From the NCBI GenBank assembly GCA_937900465.1, contig CALCEJ010000129.1, positions 1 through 10,061 of the forward strand: a DNA stretch of 10,061 nt. The letters run 5' to 3'. The position numbers and the translations under genes are program-made. Of the stretch, positions 7,551-10,061 are shown one piece after another; the first letter of the stretch is position 1, and every line of letters begins with the position of its first letter. A model generated the notes under the pieces. The model ran no database searches and was not told where the DNA came from. It saw only the letters and a list, made by a program, of their open reading frames with translations. This stretch comes from an uncultured Bacteroidales bacterium (lineage in GTDB: Bacteria; Bacteroidota; Bacteroidia; Bacteroidales; UBA932).

Positions 7551-7694
7551 TTAATCCCAAAAGTCATCTTCATCTTCACCCAGGTTGCTACCATAAGAAC
7601 GAGACGTTAAATTTTCGCCAGAAGCCAAAAAGTTCCGTTCTATAACGATTTGGCTGACCTCCATTTCTGGAGTGATGTACTGCTTCTTGTTCAT
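7551..7694 (-). CDS. Small acidic-tailed peptide upstream of lipoprotein A
   Basis: This 47-residue ORF runs from ATG at 7694 down to TAA at 7551. It starts MNKKQYITPEMEV and ends GEDEDDFWD. I know no named function for it. Support that it is real comes from its counterpart at 7903-8043: both have K-Q-x-Y-I-S/T-P-E-x-E near the start, an E-x-N-F/L-L-A/T-S segment at about residues 18-26, and an acidic D-D-F tail with W-D. Both end 12-13 nt before a lipoprotein start. There is no signal peptide or membrane segment, so a cytoplasmic location is likely unless it is processed. Short proteins with a YxxPExE-like start are, as I recall, common unnamed hypotheticals in Bacteroidales. A regulatory, chaperone-like or modified-peptide role would be guesswork. 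No Shine-Dalgarno is visible. Confidence 0.75.
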   Translation of the reverse strand: MNKKQYITPEMEVSQIVIERNFLASGENLTSRSYGSNLGEDEDDFWD

Positions 7695-7769
7695 TTGTTT
7701 CTATAGTGTTTGTGTTCTTTATCATACGGCTAAACGAATCCGGTTCCCAGTCCAAATGGATGGGACCGT

Positions 7770-7801
7770 GCAAGTTAAGAATCTTTTTCCCAAATTCCAA
7801 A
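7770..7801 (-). promoter_or_regulatory. Candidate promoter toward module A
   Basis: Read on the minus strand, TTTG (complement of 7798-7801) is followed after 20 nt by TAACTTGC (complement of 7770-7777), close to the Bacteroidota consensus TTTG, 19-21 nt, TAnnTTTG. Transcription would start near 7763 and give a leader of about 70 nt running through the left inverted-repeat arm before the small ORF at 7694. It lies inside the inverted-repeat segment, so inversion would point it at the opposite module. Confidence 0.4.
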
Positions 7802-7850
7802 AATCATCTCTTTTTTGCCCATTTTTCCCTTCTCCTGGGCCCTCCAGATA

Positions 7851-7859
7851 TAAGTTTTG
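7851..7859 (+). promoter_or_regulatory. Candidate -7 element toward module B
   Basis: TAAGTTTTG resembles the Bacteroidota -7 element TAnnTTTG and lies 43 nt before the small ORF at 7903. No matching TTTG is seen 19-21 nt upstream, so this is a weaker candidate than the minus-strand promoter in the same intergenic region. Confidence 0.25.
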
Positions 7860-7902
7860 ACTAAAGCCGTATGATAAAGACAAAAACAACCCCAATTATA
7901 CT

Positions 7903-8043
7903 ATGAAACAACCCTACATTTCTCCGGAGACAGAACTGGTAATATGCCGGCTTGAAAACAATCTCCTTACATCAAACTACACTTCGTCATCGACGGATAT
8001 GACCTTCAGGGACGCATCCGATGATTTTGACTGGGACTACTAA
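7903..8043 (+). CDS. Small acidic-tailed peptide upstream of lipoprotein B
   Basis: This 46-residue ORF starts MKQPYISPETELV and ends ASDDFDWDY. It is the plus-strand counterpart of the peptide at 7551-7694, sharing YIxPExE (residues 5-11), ENNLLTS (18-24) and an acidic aromatic tail (DDFDWD, 40-45). The serine/threonine-rich middle is not conserved in sequence. It ends 12 nt before the preferred lipoprotein B start (3 nt before the alternative start at 8047), suggesting coupled translation. It has no signal peptide, no membrane segment and no recognised domain. The start is preceded by an A/T-rich leader without Shine-Dalgarno, which is common in Bacteroidota. That the same short protein precedes both divergent lipoproteins argues that it is expressed, not chance. 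The function is unknown to me. Confidence 0.75.
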   Translation: MKQPYISPETELVICRLENNLLTSNYTSSSTDMTFRDASDDFDWDY

Positions 8044-8055
8044 TCTATGACAGCT

Positions 8056-9903
8056 ATGAACAAGTACATCTATACACTTTTGGCATTCGCTGCCGTAATG
8101 ACCGTTTCCTGCCAGAAGGAAGACAACGACACAATTGACGAAAACAATGGAAAAGAGGTTATCACCGCCGTTGTTAAGGACGAGCTGGTAACGAAGGGTG
8201 ATTACGTTATTAACGGAACGACAGCTACATTCTCCTGGACAACTGATGATGAGTTTTACAGGTTCGTCAGGGCCGATAACGGTAACGGAACATATGGCAG
8301 CTACAACCATTACACTTATCAGTATTCCTCCGGTTCGGGAAAGAGTGTCGTATTTTCGGGAGACCCTGTGGGAACCGGCTACGCTGATACCGGTTATGCT
8401 TTATATCCGTCATTTAGATACAGGACAGATACCGGTGCAACTTTCGGTTATTACTCCAGTTCCGACTTATACCTCTATTTTAGCGGCACCATCGCCTATA
8501 ACAGCACCAATCCTTTGAAGGACATTGTGCCGATGCTTGGAAAACTGGACGGCACAACGTACACATTCAAGCCTCTTACGGGAGTAATCGCAGTTCCTGT
8601 TTCAAACATCCCTGCGACGGCAAATAAAGTCGTCCTCAGCACAACTGATAAAGGTCTGCTGAATGGTTTCTCGACCCGTTTTTGTAACAAGACCGATGAA
8701 CTCGGAGACTATTATATCGAGTATTATCTTGGTCCTGACACAAAGGGGCTTCGCAAGTGCTGGATCGACGGAACAAGCGCAACCTACACTTTCGATGCCG
8801 GCAGTATTACGGATGCAACATTCTATTTCCCGATAGCCACATCTTACAATGCGAGTGAAGTTTCCGATCCCTATACCAACTTTACGATCTCTGTAAAAAA
8901 CGGCGATGACGAACTCGCTTCCATCTCCAAATCCGGTCTTTCCATTACCGTTGACCGTGCTGAAATCGTCGCCCTTCCCACGATCAACTGCAACTACGCA
9001 GGGACAAAAGTCACCGCAGCGGTTACCGGAACCCCTTCCAATATTAAGGCATATTTCACGACAGAAAAGGGAACCGTAACGAACGTACGCGCGGCTGCCA
9101 TTGCATCAAAAACCAAGGATGCCCTCAACACTGCTATCCCGAACAGCACCAGCGGTACTGATATTACCGCAGGCGTCGACTCTGGCAGTGCCGTAACTGT
9201 CGCTGACGGCTTCTCAACCAGCGGCAAGTATTACATCGGCATCAAGGCGTTCAACGGCACCACTGAGGTGGGCTCTTACATCGTCAGCGATCCCGTCTAT
9301 TTCCTTAGCGCCACAGATTATGCTAAACTGGTTAAAGAGCACACAATGTCCTATACCAATGGGAATGGTGGAGCTATGACCTATGGAACAATGACTCTGA
9401 CCCTGTCTGATGACTTGACCAAGGGACAGTTCATCCTTTCGGATTTTGATGGAATGACTTCAACCTCGTCAACCAGCCGCCTGTCAGATTCTCACACATT
9501 CTTCAAGGCTATGACGAATAATGGTACGCCTTGGATGGGCGGAAATGGCTCAGCATATCCTTTTACCAGCAACGCAACAAATGTTTATGACGGTAACACC
9601 TATTATGGCATTTTGGATAGCGGAACACTGTCGTTTGCAACAAATACAGACTACCCCTTGTTCAATTACAGCGTGAACGGTAATTCTTCAAATACAGCTA
9701 AGATTATTCTGTTCTCAAACGACATAGAGAACCACGATGTACCAGCGACCCTGTCATTTGAATATGACGGTAGCACTTTGTCTCTGACCCATACTTACAT
9801 AGTTGTCCGCTTTAATGGGTATTTTTACAACGGTTCAACAGTTACAGCTAGCGGCGGGTATGCCTCCAAGCCTTACGCCAGCAATGTCTCAATAACGTTG
9901 TAA
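8056..9903 (+). CDS. Fimbrillin-like surface lipoprotein (module B)
   Basis: This 615-residue predicted lipoprotein starts MNKYIYTLLAFAAVMTVSCQKE, with lipidation expected at Cys19. ATG 8047 would add three residues; 8056 gives the more typical signal peptide. Residues about 44-310 are paralogous to lipoprotein A: TKGDY then FSWTTDDE (46-66), GYALYP (113-118), TIAYNSTNPL then IVPMLGK (145-163), NIPATANKVVLST (184-196), FYFPI (256-260) and VDRAEIVALP (299-308). Residues about 315-420 form a separate segment ending in GKYYIGIKAFNGTTEVGSY, compatible with an Ig- or FnIII-like fold and absent from A. The C-terminal domain (about 430-615) is beta-rich, with YGTMTLTLSDDLTKGQF near its start. Export to the outer membrane surface is likely. 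Whether it polymerises as a fimbrial subunit cannot be told. An intrinsic terminator follows about 80 nt later. Confidence 0.85.
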   Translation: MNKYIYTLLAFAAVMTVSCQKEDNDTIDENNGKEVITAVVKDELVTKGDYVINGTTATFSWTTDDEFYRFVRADNGNGTYGSYNHYTYQYSSGSGKSVVFSGDPVGTGYADTGYALYPSFRYRTDTGATFGYYSSSDLYLYFSGTIAYNSTNPLKDIVPMLGKLDGTTYTFKPLTGVIAVPVSNIPATANKVVLSTTDKGLLNGFSTRFCNKTDELGDYYIEYYLGPDTKGLRKCWIDGTSATYTFDAGSITDATFYFPIATSYNASEVSDPYTNFTISVKNGDDELASISKSGLSITVDRAEIVALPTINCNYAGTKVTAAVTGTPSNIKAYFTTEKGTVTNVRAAAIASKTKDALNTAIPNSTSGTDITAGVDSGSAVTVADGFSTSGKYYIGIKAFNGTTEVGSYIVSDPVYFLSATDYAKLVKEHTMSYTNGNGGAMTYGTMTLTLSDDLTKGQFILSDFDGMTSTSSTSRLSDSHTFFKAMTNNGTPWMGGNGSAYPFTSNATNVYDGNTYYGILDSGTLSFATNTDYPLFNYSVNGNSSNTAKIILFSNDIENHDVPATLSFEYDGSTLSLTHTYIVVRFNGYFYNGSTVTASGGYASKPYASNVSITL

Positions 9904-9912
9904 TCACCATAC

Positions 9913-9940
9913 TCACCTTGCCGTCATGCCAGGTGATGAC
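9913..9940 (+). other. Two mutually exclusive small hairpins after lipoprotein B
   Basis: TCACCT (9913-9918) can pair with AGGTGA (9931-9936). Alternatively GTCAT (9923-9927) can pair with ATGAC (9936-9940). The two overlap and cannot form together. They sit in the 3' untranslated region, 10 nt after the lipoprotein stop. This may simply be a 3' end stabilising structure; no function can be assigned. Confidence 0.25.
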
Positions 9941-9982
9941 ATTGGCCGTAAAGTGTAATGTGCTGATTTTGAGCGGGTTAGA

Positions 9983-10019
9983 CAAAAGAGGGGTATCGAA
10001 AACCAACACCCCTCTTTTG
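9983..10019 (+). terminator. Intrinsic terminator after lipoprotein B
   Basis: CAAAAGAGGGGT (9983-9994) pairs perfectly with ACCCCTCTTTTG (10008-10019) around a 13-nt loop. The GC-rich part of the stem is followed by TTTT on the plus strand and, by symmetry, also on the minus strand, so it can act in both directions. It lies 79 nt after the lipoprotein stop. The rest of 9904-10061 holds no convincing gene. Confidence 0.85.
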
Positions 10020-10061
10020 CTTAATAGATTGTATTTCAACATTTTACATTTCACGCTCGAT

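Larger units (their letters stand above)
7707..7888. repeat. Inverted repeat bracketing the divergent promoter region
   Basis: The left arm is 7707-7731 and the right arm 7865-7888. The 16-nt core AGCCGTATGATAAAGA is perfect: plus strand at 7865-7880, minus strand at 7716-7731. Allowing one mismatch and one gap, the arms extend to 24-25 nt outward. The cores enclose 133 nt (7732-7864). Each core ends 21-22 nt before the start codon of a small ORF (7694 and 7903). The sequence between arm and start codon is not conserved, so the arms stand out as constrained. The layout matches invertible promoters that phase-vary surface proteins in Bacteroidales. A duplicated operator or leader is the alternative. 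Confidence 0.8.

Noticed and set aside
7588..7800. A 70-codon minus-strand open frame across the small peptide and inverted repeat
   Set aside because: It overlaps the better-supported small peptide in another frame and has no counterpart in module B.
7871..7906. An 11-codon ORF (MIKTKTTPIIL) overlapping the start of the small peptide as a leader peptide
   Set aside because: The mirror site on the other strand does not give a similar short ORF with a stop at the same place, so the resemblance comes from the conserved DNA repeat.
9848..10054. A 68-codon minus-strand open frame at the right edge
   Set aside because: It runs through the terminator hairpin and into the end of the lipoprotein gene, with no recognisable domain.

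Overview
The window reads as chromosomal DNA from a member of the order Bacteroidales (phylum Bacteroidota), probably a host-associated glycan degrader. The reasons are a sialic acid catabolic operon of Bacteroidales type, including a cyclically permuted Kelch mutarotase; Bacteroidota promoter architecture (TTTG, about 20 nt, TAnnTTTG-like); weak or absent Shine-Dalgarno sequences; and two large fimbrillin-like surface lipoproteins with CQKE after the lipobox. I cannot resolve family or genus from the sequence alone.

Region 1 (1-5752, all on the + strand, GC-rich). The window opens in the C-terminal part of xseA (exonuclease VII large subunit), whose frame is closed just upstream of the conserved region. 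A 166-nt gap follows. It holds a good Bacteroidota promoter and four tandem copies of a 20-22 nt ATTGTCCCGG repeat. Then comes a compact cluster: xseB (exonuclease VII small subunit), N-acetylneuraminate lyase, Kelch mutarotase, MFS sialic acid transporter and secreted sialidase. The gaps are 25 nt, ATGA overlap, ATGA overlap and 29 nt, so this is probably one transcript. Working together, the sialidase frees sialic acid outside the cytoplasm, the mutarotase speeds anomer conversion, the transporter imports it, and the lyase splits it into ManNAc and pyruvate. The later steps (epimerase, kinase) are not in the window.

Region 2 (5753-10061, lower GC, accessory character). Two paralogous modules lie back to back around a shared 208-nt intergenic region (7695-7902). 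Each module is a tiny ORF of 46-47 codons followed 12-13 nt later by a fimbrillin-like lipoprotein of 570 or 615 residues. The tiny ORFs are clearly related (Y-I-S/T-P-E-x-E near the start, an acidic D-D-F/W end), and neither is long enough to be caught by usual length cut-offs. The intergenic region carries an inverted repeat with a perfect 16-bp core (24-25 bp with one mismatch and one gap). Its arms sit 21-22 nt before each tiny ORF's start in the full-core measure, and they enclose 133 bp with one promoter-like sequence. This layout fits a phase-variable invertible promoter switching between two alternative surface lipoproteins. A duplicated 5' leader is the main alternative. Strong intrinsic terminators close both modules.
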